A DNA stretch of 64,000 bases from JAPLMW01 sp964619675 (GTDB lineage Bacteria; Planctomycetota; Phycisphaerae; Sedimentisphaerales; UBA12454), in the NCBI GenBank assembly GCA_964619675.1, contig CAZUEO010000001.1:1-64000 (forward strand), given 5' to 3'. Positions within the stretch are counted from its first letter, which is position 1. Every line of letters begins with the position of its first letter. Made by a program: the position numbers and the translations under genes. The notes below the pieces were generated by a model. It made no database searches, was not told the DNA's origin, and saw only the letters and a program-made list of their open reading frames with translations. Shown piece after piece: positions 8,127 through 16,176 of the stretch.

Positions 8127-8489
8127 ATGACAAGATCGCTTAAAAAAGGGCCGTTTGTAGATGTGAAGCTTTTGCAGAAGGTTTTAAAGCAGAGCCAGGT
8201 CGGCATTAAAGACCCTATTAAAACCTGGTCCAGACGCAGCACTATTGTTCCGGAATTTGTCGGGTTTACATTCCTCATACACAACGGAAAGACTTTCAAT
8301 AAGCTTTTCGTTACCGAGGAAATGGTGGGGCATAAGCTGGGTGAATTTTCAATGACCCGCATTTTCAGGGGTCATTCGGGAGTTAAAGCAGCAGCGGCAG
8401 CAGCAGGCGGACCAGTAATGCCGGCAGGGCCGGCAGCACCGGGGCCGGCAGCACCGACAGCGGCGCCAGCCAAACAGGCAGGAACGTAA
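8127..8489 (+). CDS. rpsS: Ribosomal protein S19 with Ala/Pro-rich tail
   Basis: A small-subunit head protein forming a complex with S13. Residues 1-88 are a typical S19 (TRSLKKGPFVD, then IHNGKTFNKLFVTEEMVGHK and LGEFSMTRIFRGHSG). The usual length is about 92; here roughly 30 residues of alanine, proline and glycine follow, with repeated PAAPGPAAP-like units. The tail codons are GC-rich and repetitive, unlike the core. Such a flexible tail probably projects from the head of the subunit. rplV starts two bases after the stop. Confidence 0.96.
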   Translation: MTRSLKKGPFVDVKLLQKVLKQSQVGIKDPIKTWSRRSTIVPEFVGFTFLIHNGKTFNKLFVTEEMVGHKLGEFSMTRIFRGHSGVKAAAAAAGGPVMPAGPAAPGPAAPTAAPAKQAGT

Positions 8490-8490
8490 A

Positions 8491-9039
8491 ATGTTAAGTG
8501 CAAATAAACTTGATAATCTGATTAAGCAGCAGGGCAAAAGCGTTGCCGAGCTGGCTGCTGCGGTAAAACGTGCGGGACTTAGCGAGCAGCAGGCTGTAAG
8601 CGCCATAAAAAACTGGCGAAAGGGATTGTTTAAAATCCTGCCGAGAAAAAGCGATGTCGAGGCGTTAGCTTCGGCTTTCGGAGTAGAAACTGCCGCTATT
8701 TCGGAGTGGAGGTCATCAGTAAAATATGCGCCGACTTCACCGAGAAAGGCAATGCTTGTTACGCAGCTTATCGCCGGCAGAAGCGCACAGGAAGCAATTG
8801 ACGTGCTGAAATTTACGAGAAAAAGAGCTGCTGAAATGGTGCAAAAGGCGTTAAAGAGCGCCATTGCAAATGCTGATGAGACGGGCGCAGATGTCGAGAA
8901 TCTTTATGTCAGCCAGGCTCGCGTTGACGGCGCAGGCATCAGAATCGGCACAAAAAGATGGATAGCGAAAGACAGAGGCAAGGCGTACTCTCTCAGGAAA
9001 ATGGCCAGTCATATTCATATTACTGTGGCTGAGATGTAA
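8491..9039 (+). CDS. rplV: Ribosomal protein L22 with N-terminal helix-turn-helix-like extension
   Basis: Residues 75-182 are L22, which lines the exit tunnel: VKYAPTSPRKAMLVTQLIAG at the start, then RVDGAGIRIGTKRWIAKDRG for the long tunnel hairpin. L22 is usually about 110-120 residues. Here 74 residues precede it, in the same frame and without an alternative start between. This extension looks like a small XRE/Cro-type helix-turn-helix fold: KSVAELAAAVKRAGLSEQ, then AIKNWRKG with the W-R-x-G ending common in such repressors, then SDVEALASAFGVETAAISEW. The start at 8491 is two bases after rpsS. The ribosomal identity is certain; DNA or RNA binding by the extension is inference. Confidence 0.95.
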   Translation: MLSANKLDNLIKQQGKSVAELAAAVKRAGLSEQQAVSAIKNWRKGLFKILPRKSDVEALASAFGVETAAISEWRSSVKYAPTSPRKAMLVTQLIAGRSAQEAIDVLKFTRKRAAEMVQKALKSAIANADETGADVENLYVSQARVDGAGIRIGTKRWIAKDRGKAYSLRKMASHIHITVAEM

Positions 9040-9146
9040 ATATAAAACCCGTTAAACGGTTGCGCGGTTCGCAAGCGGTTACGTCAAGCGCAAGACGTTA
9101 GACGAAACGAGCGGCGTAGCCGATGAACGAAAAACGAAAGGTAAAT
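9040..9146 (+). repeat. Spacer of four tandem mini-hairpins between rplV and rpsC
   Basis: This 107-base spacer is unusual in an operon where gaps are mostly under 30 bases. Short palindromes lie one after another: CCGT/ACGG (9049-9059), TTGCG/CGCAA (9060-9074), ACGTC/GACGT (9081-9098) and CGGC/GCCG (9112-9122). The GCGGTT unit appears twice (9064-9069 and 9075-9080). It looks like a REP-type intergenic repeat rather than coding sequence. Confidence 0.45.
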
Positions 9147-9971
9147 ATGGGTCAAAAGGTTCAGCCGATAGGATTCAGAACCGGCATCAGACTGCCGTGG
9201 CAGAGCACGTGGTTTGCTCCCAAGGCCGGTTACGGTCAGATGCTGGTTGAAGACCAGCGGATTCGCAAATATATAGACAGGAAGTATAACAGGCAGCCGC
9301 CATTCGCTGCCGTTTCAAAAGCTGAGATAGCAAGGACAAGAAACGAAGTGAAGATTACTCTTCATACCGCAAGGCCTGGTATCGTAATCGGGCCTCGCGG
9401 CGCTGAGGTTGACAAGCTCAGACAAGACCTGGAAGAAATTATAGGCAGACAGGTAGCCATAAATGTCATCGAAATCAAGGAGCCTGCTCTCGATGCGAGA
9501 CTTGCCGCTGAAGTCATCGCTGGACAGATGAAGAAACGTGTTGCATTCCGAAGGGCTATGAAGCAGCAATGTGAGCTGGCGATACAGGCCGGTGCAAAGG
9601 GCGTTAAAATCATCTGCTCCGGAAGGCTCGGCGGAGCTGAAATGGCAAGAAAAGAAACTCAGATGATAGGCAGCATTCCGCTGCATACCATCGATGCAGA
9701 CGTTGATTATGCCGCTGTGGATGCCGTAACAACTTATGGAACTATCGGCGTTAAGGTATGGATTTATAAAGGCAAATACGGCCAGCGTCTGCAGGAGCAG
9801 ACCGGCAGAAAAACTCTTAGGAGACCGAGGGCTTTAAGGAGCCGGGCTAAAGCCGAAGCTAAACAGGCCGTTGCAGAGACTGCCGACGGGAATGAAAACA
9901 GCGGTGATGCCGGTGATTCCACGGCGGCGAAACAGAATAAACAGGAAGATGTAAGTAAAGGTGAGGCATAA
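9147..9971 (+). CDS. rpsC: Ribosomal protein S3 with extended C-terminal tail
   Basis: Part of the mRNA entry channel of the small subunit. ATG 9147 (MGQKVQPIGFRTGI) was chosen because it matches the family start and follows an AAAGG at 9137-9141; an in-frame ATG at 9123 lies in the repeat spacer. The KH domain is visible as TARPGIVIGPRGAEVDKLR, and the C-terminal domain contains SGRLGGAEMAR. The protein is 274 residues, whereas 210-240 is common. The surplus after about residue 230 is lysine/alanine/glutamate-rich and of low complexity (ending KQEDVSKGEA). The stop lies two bases before rplP. Confidence 0.96.
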   Translation: MGQKVQPIGFRTGIRLPWQSTWFAPKAGYGQMLVEDQRIRKYIDRKYNRQPPFAAVSKAEIARTRNEVKITLHTARPGIVIGPRGAEVDKLRQDLEEIIGRQVAINVIEIKEPALDARLAAEVIAGQMKKRVAFRRAMKQQCELAIQAGAKGVKIICSGRLGGAEMARKETQMIGSIPLHTIDADVDYAAVDAVTTYGTIGVKVWIYKGKYGQRLQEQTGRKTLRRPRALRSRAKAEAKQAVAETADGNENSGDAGDSTAAKQNKQEDVSKGEA

Positions 9972-9973
9972 TC

Positions 9974-10396
9974 ATGGCACTTATGCCAAAAAGAGTTAAG
10001 TATAGAAAAAGCCAGAGAGGCAAAATGAAGGGGAATGCCTCAAGGATGAATTATGTCGCCTTTGGCGAATACGGTCTGCAGTCTTTAGAGACGAGCTGGG
10101 TAACCGGCAAGCAGATTGAGGCCGGCAGAGTCGCAGCCAGCCATTTCCTGCAAAGAGTGGGAAAGGTGTATATAAGGATTTTCCCGCATAAGTCCATAAC
10201 CAAAAAGCCGCTTGAGACGAGAATGGGAAAAGGAAAAGCCGAAGTTGAACAGTGGGTGGCCTGTGTAAAGTCGGGTGTGGTTATGTTTGAAATAGGCGGA
10301 GTCAGTGAGGACGTTGCAAAAAGGGCACTGGCAAGAGTCGCTCATAAAATGCCGGTAAAGTGCAGATTTGTTACCAGAAGTCATACCGTCGGGTAA
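9974..10396 (+). CDS. rplP: Ribosomal protein L16
   Basis: A large-subunit protein that helps position tRNA at the A site. The 140 residues show PKRVKYRKSQRGKMKG near the start, then the central RIFPHKSITKKPLETRMGKG segment containing the arginine that is hydroxylated in some bacteria, and a C-terminal RALARVAHKMPVKCRFV. Two ATGs, 9974 and 9983, are possible; the second would give the usual MPKR start. It sits between rpsC (two bases) and rpmC (nine bases). Confidence 0.97.
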   Translation: MALMPKRVKYRKSQRGKMKGNASRMNYVAFGEYGLQSLETSWVTGKQIEAGRVAASHFLQRVGKVYIRIFPHKSITKKPLETRMGKGKAEVEQWVACVKSGVVMFEIGGVSEDVAKRALARVAHKMPVKCRFVTRSHTVG

Positions 10397-10405
10397 GGTG
10401 ATTTG

Positions 10406-10606
10406 ATGAAGGCGAAAGATTTACGAGAAATGAGACCGGATGAATGGCAGAACGAGCTTGAAAGTTTCGAAAAGCAATTGTTCGACCTTCGAACGAGGGC
10501 AGTAACAGAGAAACTCGAAAATACGCACCTGCTGCGGAATATAAAAAGAGATATCGCAAGGCTCAAGACGATTATCAGGGAAAGCCAGTTAAAGGGTAAA
10601 AAATAA
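10406..10606 (+). CDS. rpmC: Ribosomal protein L29
   Basis: A small two-helix protein near the tunnel exit. ATG 10406 was chosen over the adjacent TTG at 10403; AAGGTG at 10395-10400 is well placed. The 66 residues show KAKDLREMRPDEWQ, then LFDLRTRAVTEKLENTHLLR and the terminal helix IARLKTIIRES, all typical of the family. rpsQ begins immediately after the stop. Confidence 0.95.
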   Translation: MKAKDLREMRPDEWQNELESFEKQLFDLRTRAVTEKLENTHLLRNIKRDIARLKTIIRESQLKGKK

Positions 10607-10876
10607 ATGGAAGGCCAGAGAAAACAAAAAAATACAGTCAGCGGCACTGTTGTCAGCCGCAGCGGAGACAAAAGTATCAAGGTTTCGCTTGATTACAGGG
10701 TGAGACATCCTGTTTACGGTAAATATATGAACAGACGTACCAAGCTGAGTGTTCATGACGGTAAAAATGAGGCTCAGGTCGGCGATATTGTCGAAGTTGT
10801 CGAATGCAGGCCTGTGAGCAAAACCAAAAGCTGGCGTTTGCTTAAGGTCGTTCAAAAAGCAATTGAAAAAGATTAA
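10607..10876 (+). CDS. rpsQ: Ribosomal protein S17
   Basis: A primary 16S rRNA-binding protein with an OB fold. The 89 residues contain the signature VSGTVVSRSGDKSIKVSLDY, followed by HPVYGKYMNRRTKLSVHD and VGDIVEVVECRPVSKTKSW. Its ATG directly abuts the rpmC stop codon, which implies coupled translation. The length is at the upper end of normal (80-90 residues). Confidence 0.97.
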   Translation: MEGQRKQKNTVSGTVVSRSGDKSIKVSLDYRVRHPVYGKYMNRRTKLSVHDGKNEAQVGDIVEVVECRPVSKTKSWRLLKVVQKAIEKD

Positions 10877-10893
10877 CAGTAAGGGATAAAGCG

Positions 10894-11283
10894 TTGATTC
10901 AGCAGGAAACTATGTTGGATATAGCCGATAATTCCGGCGTTAAGCTGGCACAATGTATTCTGGTTCCCGGCAGAAGATCGAGCAGGAAAGGCAAATATAC
11001 ACGAGCAAAAGCTACAATAGGCGATATTATATGTGTGGCGTTAAAAAAAGTGCTGCCGAACTGCCAGCTTGACAGGAAAAAAGTTTACAGATGCGTCATA
11101 ATAAGGACAAAAAAACCCGTCAGAAGAGCTGATGGCAGTTACGTCAGGTTTGACAGCAACGCTGCGGTAATCATCGACGCCGAAGGCAACCCTGTCGGCA
11201 CGAGAGTTTTCGGAGCGGTTGCAAGAGAATTGCGAGAGAAAAATTTTATGAAGATAGTATCGCTTGCAAGCGAGGTTGTATAG
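10894..11283 (+). CDS. rplN: Ribosomal protein L14
   Basis: A large-subunit protein at the subunit interface. The start is TTG 10894, preceded by AAGGGA at 10881-10886; it gives MIQQETMLDIADNSG, exactly the family N-terminus, and no in-frame ATG would preserve it. At 129 residues it is about seven longer than usual because of a small insertion in the region of CQLDRKKVYRCVIIRTKKP. The conserved FDSNAAVIID and TRVFGAVARELREK segments follow. Confidence 0.96.
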   Translation: MIQQETMLDIADNSGVKLAQCILVPGRRSSRKGKYTRAKATIGDIICVALKKVLPNCQLDRKKVYRCVIIRTKKPVRRADGSYVRFDSNAAVIIDAEGNPVGTRVFGAVARELREKNFMKIVSLASEVV

Positions 11284-11285
11284 CT

Positions 11286-11618
11286 ATGGCAAGACATATT
11301 AAAAAAGGCGATATGGTTGAAGTGATTGCCGGCGAGAACAAGGGAATGGTGGCAAAGGTAATGTACATTGTTCCTTCGAAGAACAAAGTTGCCATTGAAG
11401 GGGTAAACAGACGTTACAGACATGTAAAGCCCAGCCGCAAATACCCGCAGGGCGGCAGAATACAGATTGAGCAGCCTGTGCATATAAGCGACGTTTTGCC
11501 GGTAAACCCCAAGACCTCAAAGGGCACAAGAGTAAAATTTGTCGTCGACAAAAAAGGCGAAAAAAAACGCGTTGGCATCGATGGCACGGAAATCGGAGTA
11601 GTCAGGAAAGCTGATTAG
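11286..11618 (+). CDS. rplX: Ribosomal protein L24
   Basis: An assembly initiator protein bound near the tunnel exit. The KOW motif is clear at the start: HIKKGDMVEVIAGENKGMVA, then KVMYIVPSKNKVAIEGVNR. It is followed by HVKPSRKYPQGGRIQIEQPV and a terminal VRKAD. The 110-residue length is usual. It lies two bases after rplN and six bases before rplE. Confidence 0.96.
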   Translation: MARHIKKGDMVEVIAGENKGMVAKVMYIVPSKNKVAIEGVNRRYRHVKPSRKYPQGGRIQIEQPVHISDVLPVNPKTSKGTRVKFVVDKKGEKKRVGIDGTEIGVVRKAD

Positions 11619-11624
11619 AAAAAA

Positions 11625-12164
11625 ATGGCAAGGTTAAAAGACCTGTATAAATCGAAAATAGTTCCCTCTTTGCGGGAAAGATACGGTTATAAGAGCCCGA
11701 TGGCGGTACCGAAGATACAAAAAATAGTAGTGTCAATGGGCGTAGGCAAAGCGGTACAGGACAAAAAGTTCCTCGAAATCGCTTTGCAGGACCTGATGAT
11801 GATTACTGCGCAAAAGCCGCTTGTCATCCGGGCCAAAAAGAGCGTCTCCAACTTCAAGGTCAGGCAGGGAGACCAGACAGGACTGAAAGTTACGCTGCGG
11901 GGCCAAAGAATGTACGAATTTATAGACAGGCTTGTTAACCTTGCGATACCGAGAGTAAAAGACTTCAGGGGCCTGAGCCCCAGAAGCTTCGATGGGCGGG
12001 GGAATTATTCGCTCGGTATGAATGAACAAACGGTCTTTCCGGAAATAGACCCTGCAAAGGTCCAGGCCTTACAGGGTATGGATATAACCTTTGTTACGAC
12101 GGCTGATACGGACGATGAGGCAAGAGAACTGCTCAGGATGTTCGGTATGCCGTTCAGGGAGTAG
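11625..12164 (+). CDS. rplE: Ribosomal protein L5
   Basis: A 5S rRNA-binding protein of the central protuberance. The 179 residues are colinear with the family: LKDLYKSKIVPSLRERYGYK at the start, VPKIQKIVVSMGVG, then RAKKSVSNFKVRQGDQTGLK and the closing DDEARELLRMFGMPF. The start ATG lies six bases after rplX, within an A-rich stretch, and the stop three bases before rpsN. Confidence 0.97.
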   Translation: MARLKDLYKSKIVPSLRERYGYKSPMAVPKIQKIVVSMGVGKAVQDKKFLEIALQDLMMITAQKPLVIRAKKSVSNFKVRQGDQTGLKVTLRGQRMYEFIDRLVNLAIPRVKDFRGLSPRSFDGRGNYSLGMNEQTVFPEIDPAKVQALQGMDITFVTTADTDDEARELLRMFGMPFRE

Positions 12165-12167
12165 CAG

Positions 12168-12353
12168 ATGACTACAAGAGCTCTGGTGAACAAGAGTAAA
12201 AAAAAGCCTAAATTCAGGACAAGGGCTTATACCCGCTGTGAAATCTGCGGCAGAAGCCATGCAGTTTACAGAAGGTTCAAAATCTGCCGGCTGTGCCTTA
12301 GAAAACTTGCCGGCGAAGGCAAAATTCCCGGACTGAAAAAGGCGAGCTGGTAA
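12168..12353 (+). CDS. rpsN: Ribosomal protein S14, zinc-binding type
   Basis: A small-subunit head protein. This is the short, zinc-ribbon (C+) form of 61 residues: CEICGRSHAVYRRFKICRLC has the two CxxC pairs that hold the zinc ion. The ending RKLAGEGKIPGLKKASW is typical. The zinc-free paralogue found in some genomes for zinc starvation is not present in this window. Confidence 0.97.
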   Translation: MTTRALVNKSKKKPKFRTRAYTRCEICGRSHAVYRRFKICRLCLRKLAGEGKIPGLKKASW

Positions 12354-12392
12354 TAGATAAAAATTTAAATTCTTTTTTACAGGATAGTTTAG

Positions 12393-12791
12393 ATGCACAG
12401 TGACCCGATAGCAGATATGCTTACAAGAATAAGAAATGCTGTCTCTGCAGGCCATGAAAAGGTTACGGTCAAAGCTTCGAAAATCTGTCGCGGCATCGCT
12501 GAAGTGCTGAAAAATGAAGGTTATGTCAGCGATTTTGACAGGATTGATGATGCAACGAGGCAGGGAGTGCTCAGAGTAACGCTTAAATACGCCCCCGATG
12601 GTACGCCGGCAATAACCGAAATTAAAAGAGTAAGCAAGACCGGAAGAAGAGTTTACAGTTCTGTTAAGTCTTTGCCTTATGTTATGAACGGAATGGGAAT
12701 TGCCATTGTCTCGACGAGCAAGGGTATAATGACAGATAAACAATGCCGAGCCGAAAATATCGGTGGTGAAATGGTTTGTACGGTGAGCTGA
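12393..12791 (+). CDS. rpsH: Ribosomal protein S8
   Basis: A 16S rRNA-binding protein of the central domain; in Escherichia coli it also represses the spc operon. The 132 residues begin MHSDPIADMLTRIRNA and end with GIAIVSTSKGIMTDKQC, followed by GGEMVCTVS, which is the family C-terminus. Its TGA stop overlaps the rplF ATG by one base. The gap before it (12354-12392) is AT-rich and shows no obvious structure. Confidence 0.97.
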   Translation: MHSDPIADMLTRIRNAVSAGHEKVTVKASKICRGIAEVLKNEGYVSDFDRIDDATRQGVLRVTLKYAPDGTPAITEIKRVSKTGRRVYSSVKSLPYVMNGMGIAIVSTSKGIMTDKQCRAENIGGEMVCTVS

Positions 12792-13375
12792 TGAGCAGAA
12801 TAGGTAAAAAACCGATTGACATACCGGCTGGCGTGAAAGTCGAGATTTCAGGCCGAACAGTTAAAGTAAACGGGCCGCAAGGAGCTCTCGAGATGAAGTG
12901 TCATCCGAAGATAAATGTCAAAGTTGACGGCCAGAACAATAAAATAGTTGTTGAAAAGCCCGCCGGGCAGAGCCGTACGGAAAAAGCGATGTATGGAACT
13001 ACAAGGGCACTGATTAATAATATGATAATCGGTGTCAGCAGGGGATATGAAAAGAAAATGGAAATTTACGGGACCGGTTACGGTGTAAAAGAGGATGGCG
13101 GAAAACTGATTCTGCAGGTGGGCTACAGCCATCCTGCCGAGATAAAGATACCGAAGAGCGTGAAAGTTCGGATAGATATGGCGGCGACAAAAGGTAATGA
13201 TATACCGGCAAAGTTTACCCTAATGGGATGCGATAAGCAGGAAATTGGAGAGTTTGCCGCCAATGTGAGAAAAATAAGGCCGCCTGAACCTTATCAGGGC
13301 AAGGGTGTTCGATACGCTGGTGAGCGTGTTCGCAGAAAGGTAGGCAAGGCTCTGGCCGGCGCTACGACGGTGTAA
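12791..13375 (+). CDS. rplF: Ribosomal protein L6
   Basis: A large-subunit protein near the GTPase centre. ATG 12791 (MSRIGKKPIDIPAGVKVEI) gives the standard start and overlaps the rpsH stop by one base; an in-frame start at 12776 would add five stray residues. The two L6 domains are visible, with the closing signature RPPEPYQGKGVRYAGERVRR. The 194 residues are slightly more than the usual 177-180, through a longer second-domain loop near AATKGNDIP. Confidence 0.96.
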   Translation: MSRIGKKPIDIPAGVKVEISGRTVKVNGPQGALEMKCHPKINVKVDGQNNKIVVEKPAGQSRTEKAMYGTTRALINNMIIGVSRGYEKKMEIYGTGYGVKEDGGKLILQVGYSHPAEIKIPKSVKVRIDMAATKGNDIPAKFTLMGCDKQEIGEFAANVRKIRPPEPYQGKGVRYAGERVRRKVGKALAGATTV

Positions 13376-13407
13376 TAATATTATGATATTTATTGAGATA
13401 ATTGCTT

Positions 13408-13773
13408 ATGCTGATTGACAGTATAAAAAAAGCGAGACTCAGAAGAAAGCTGAGAGTGCACAAGAAACTTCTTGGTGTGTCGGACAGACCCCGCTTGAGC
13501 GTGTTCCGTTCGAACAGGCATATATATGCGCAGATTGTCGACGACATTGCAGGCGTAACGCTTGCCTCGGCAAGCACGAGAAGCAAGTCGCTGCGCGATG
13601 GGCTAAAGCAAACAGGAAATGTTGAAGCGGCGAAGATAGTCGGAAATGAAATTGCAAAACAGGCAATGCAGGTCGGAATCAAGACCGTAAAGTTTGACAG
13701 AAACAGATTCAAGTACCACGGCAGGGTAAAAGCGCTTGCCGATGCGGCAAGACAGGCCGGTCTGGTTTTTTGA
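13408..13773 (+). CDS. rplR: Ribosomal protein L18
   Basis: A 5S rRNA-binding protein. ATG 13408 was preferred to the TTG six bases earlier. The 121 residues have KKARLRRKLRVHKKLLG, then RPRLSVFRSNRHIYAQIVDD and FDRNRFKYHGRVKALADAAR. The stop codon is followed by a 45-base gap and then the TTG start of rpsE. Confidence 0.96.
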   Translation: MLIDSIKKARLRRKLRVHKKLLGVSDRPRLSVFRSNRHIYAQIVDDIAGVTLASASTRSKSLRDGLKQTGNVEAAKIVGNEIAKQAMQVGIKTVKFDRNRFKYHGRVKALADAARQAGLVF

Positions 13774-13818
13774 CAGACAGGCATAATGCAGTGAATGGCC
13801 GGATTTTGGAGATAACAA

Positions 13819-14334
13819 TTGGCTGAAGAATCGATAAGAGCTGGTGTTCAGGAAACTTTCATTGAGGAAAATGTGATAAAAGTTTTCCGCTGTGCGAAGG
13901 TAGTCAAAGGCGGCAGACGGTTCAGTTTTAGTGCTATGGTAGCCGTCGGCGACAGGGTGGGAACTGTCGGGATAGGTTATGGCAAGGCAAGAGAAGTGCC
14001 GATGGCAGTCAATAAAGCCATTAAGGACGCCAAGAAAAATCTTAAGAAGGTGGCTCTTAGCGGTCAGACCATACCACATCAGATTATCGGCAAGTTCGGC
14101 GCGACAAAAATAACGATGATACCAGCAAGTCCCGGTACCGGCGTTATCGCCAGCTCAGGTGCAAGAGCCGTGCTGGAACTGGCAGGTGTGCACGATGTGC
14201 TGACAAAAGTTTACGGCAGTACGACAACCAAAAATGTTGTTAAGGCTACAATGGCTGGTTTGTTGAAGCTTCGTAATCCTGAATCAATCGAACAGCTTCG
14301 CGGAACGGCCATTCAGGCAGTAAAAAGGTGGTGA
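13819..14334 (+). CDS. rpsE: Ribosomal protein S5
   Basis: A small-subunit protein important for decoding accuracy. The start is TTG 13819; an in-frame TAA lies two codons upstream, and no ATG occurs before the conserved VIKVFRCAKVVKGGRRFSF segment, so TTG is nearly certain. GGAG lies at 13808-13811. The 171 residues include the loop with GDRVGTVGIGYGKAREVP and the closing RNPESIEQLRGTAIQAVKRW. rplO follows after seven bases. In many bacteria rpmD (L30) would stand here; it is absent. Confidence 0.96.
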   Translation: MAEESIRAGVQETFIEENVIKVFRCAKVVKGGRRFSFSAMVAVGDRVGTVGIGYGKAREVPMAVNKAIKDAKKNLKKVALSGQTIPHQIIGKFGATKITMIPASPGTGVIASSGARAVLELAGVHDVLTKVYGSTTTKNVVKATMAGLLKLRNPESIEQLRGTAIQAVKRW

Positions 14335-14341
14335 GACAGTA

Positions 14342-14788
14342 ATGTTAAGTCATGAAATAACTTTAGTGGCAGGCAGGAAGAAACAAAGAAAAAGACTCGG
14401 CAAAGGATCGGGCAGCGGACACGGCAAAACCTGCGGCAAAGGCCATAATGGAAGCTTGAGTCGTGCCGGCGCCGGCGGAAAAATGGGGTATGAAGGCGGG
14501 CAAATGCCGCTGTTCAGGAGACTGCCCAAGCGCGGTTTCAGCAATTACAGGTTTATCCGCAGATATGAGATAGTAAATGTTTCACAGCTTGACAGATTTG
14601 AAGACGGTTCCGTAATTGATGTAAAAAGCCTGTTTTCTGCGGGACTTGTCAACAGTGCGAGCAGCAAAGTCAAGGTTCTCGGAGACGGAGAGCTGACGAA
14701 AAAACTCGACATAAGCGTTCATAAATTCAGCAAGGCCGCGCAGGACAAAATTTTAAGCTGCGGTGGTGCAGCAAAAGTGGTTGCATAA
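14342..14788 (+). CDS. rplO: Ribosomal protein L15
   Basis: A late-assembling large-subunit protein. The glycine-rich N-terminal arm (KRLGKGSGSGHGKTCGKGH, then AGGKMGYEGGQMPLFRRLPK) threads into rRNA in known structures. The C-terminal domain ends with HKFSKAAQDKILSCGGAAK. At 148 residues it has normal length. It stands directly between rpsE and secY, without L30. Confidence 0.97.
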   Translation: MLSHEITLVAGRKKQRKRLGKGSGSGHGKTCGKGHNGSLSRAGAGGKMGYEGGQMPLFRRLPKRGFSNYRFIRRYEIVNVSQLDRFEDGSVIDVKSLFSAGLVNSASSKVKVLGDGELTKKLDISVHKFSKAAQDKILSCGGAAKVVA

Positions 14789-14805
14789 ATTGACAGGAAA
14801 TATAG

Positions 14806-16176
14806 ATGTTTAACGCTGCTGTAAATATTTTCAAGATTCCCGACCTTCGGAACAAGGTGCTTTTTACCATAGCGCTTCTGATTATTTACAGGGTCGGGTT
14901 TCATATATCGCTGCCGGCCGTTAACCAAGAGCTGATGATTGGAGCCGCTGAGCAGCGCGACCAGAGCAGCCCTATCGGCAGGGCGCTGGAACATCTGCAG
15001 ATGCTCAGCGGCGGAGAATTAAGAAGAAGCAGCCTCTTTGGGCTCGGTATTATGCCCTATATCACAGCCTCTATTATATTGATGCTGCTGGGCGAGGTGA
15101 TGCCTTCGCTTAAAAAACTCAAGGAAGAAGGACAGACGGGCTACAAAAAAATCCAGGAATATACGCGGTACCTTACCGTGCCGATATGTATAGTACAATC
15201 GATGATGTACCTGAAAGTGATGCGGCCGTACATTTATCCCGGGATGGAAGCCGCCGGCCTTATCATGGGCACTATAGGAATGACGGCAGGTACCATATTT
15301 TTGATGTGGCTCGGCGAGCAAATTGACGAATACGGCATCGGCAACGGCATAAGCCTGCTGATTATGGCTGGTATTCTTGCGAGAATGCCGGGCACAGTTG
15401 CGAGGGTATGGGAAAACACATCGTTTATAGTGGGTGCCGGAACGGCAAGCGGTACTTACGGGCCTGCAAAAATAATGTTTTTGCTGATAGCGTTCGTATT
15501 CGTCGTGGCAGGGGCCATACTCATTACGCAGGGACAGAGAAGGATACCGATTCAGCAGGCCAAACAGATGCGCGGGATGAGAATGTACGGTGGTCAGCGA
15601 CATTATCTGCCGCTGAGGATAAATCACGGCGGCGTTATGCCGATTATCTTCGCTTCCAGCCTGATGCAGTTTCCGCCGATAATCGTCGGACAGTTGTTAA
15701 GTGTGGAATCGCTCAGCAGGTCGGTAATCCTGGGAAATATTTATGCGGCTCTGCGTCCCGGCGCCTATACGTATAATCTGGTTTATATTCTTATGATAAT
15801 TTTGTTTTCTTACTTCTGGACGACGGTGCAATTTCAGCCGAAGGAGATGGCCAAGAATCTCCGTAACTCAGGAAGTTTCATACCGGGTCTTCGGCCGGGG
15901 CATAGAACCGCTGAATACCTGGAGACTGTTATGATAAGAATTACCTTTTACGGCGCGGCCTTTCTGGCGGTCATAGCCGTCGTACCTACTGTTATTGCTC
16001 AACTACCGGGGCTGGATATCGACTGGCAGGTCGCTTCATTCTTCGGCGGGACGGGACTGCTGATTGTGGTCAGCGTTTCACTGGATTTGGTACAGAGAAT
16101 AGAAGCCAACCTGATAATGCGAAACTATGAAGGCTTCAGCTCTACCGGAAGAATAAAGGGAGCAAGAGGATGGTAA
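14806..16176 (+). CDS. secY: Protein translocase channel subunit SecY
   Basis: The channel of the Sec machinery in the inner membrane, through which the many signal-peptide proteins of this window would pass. The 456 residues have about ten hydrophobic segments. Recognisable parts are KVLFTIALLIIYRVGFHI (first membrane segment), LGIMPYITASIILMLL (plug/second segment region), GNGISLLIMAGI, and the C-terminal ETVMIRITFYGAAFLAVIAV. The cytosolic loop with QRRIPIQQAKQMRG is the ribosome-contact loop. An extended loop near residues 40-65 is somewhat longer than usual. Its stop overlaps the adk start by seven bases. Confidence 0.97.
   Translation: MFNAAVNIFKIPDLRNKVLFTIALLIIYRVGFHISLPAVNQELMIGAAEQRDQSSPIGRALEHLQMLSGGELRRSSLFGLGIMPYITASIILMLLGEVMPSLKKLKEEGQTGYKKIQEYTRYLTVPICIVQSMMYLKVMRPYIYPGMEAAGLIMGTIGMTAGTIFLMWLGEQIDEYGIGNGISLLIMAGILARMPGTVARVWENTSFIVGAGTASGTYGPAKIMFLLIAFVFVVAGAILITQGQRRIPIQQAKQMRGMRMYGGQRHYLPLRINHGGVMPIIFASSLMQFPPIIVGQLLSVESLSRSVILGNIYAALRPGAYTYNLVYILMIILFSYFWTTVQFQPKEMAKNLRNSGSFIPGLRPGHRTAEYLETVMIRITFYGAAFLAVIAVVPTVIAQLPGLDIDWQVASFFGGTGLLIVVSVSLDLVQRIEANLIMRNYEGFSSTGRIKGARGW

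Noticed and set aside
7304..8362. Minus-strand open frame of 352 codons opposite rplB and rpsS
   Set aside because: Both plus-strand genes are certain; the frame is a by-product of their codon use.
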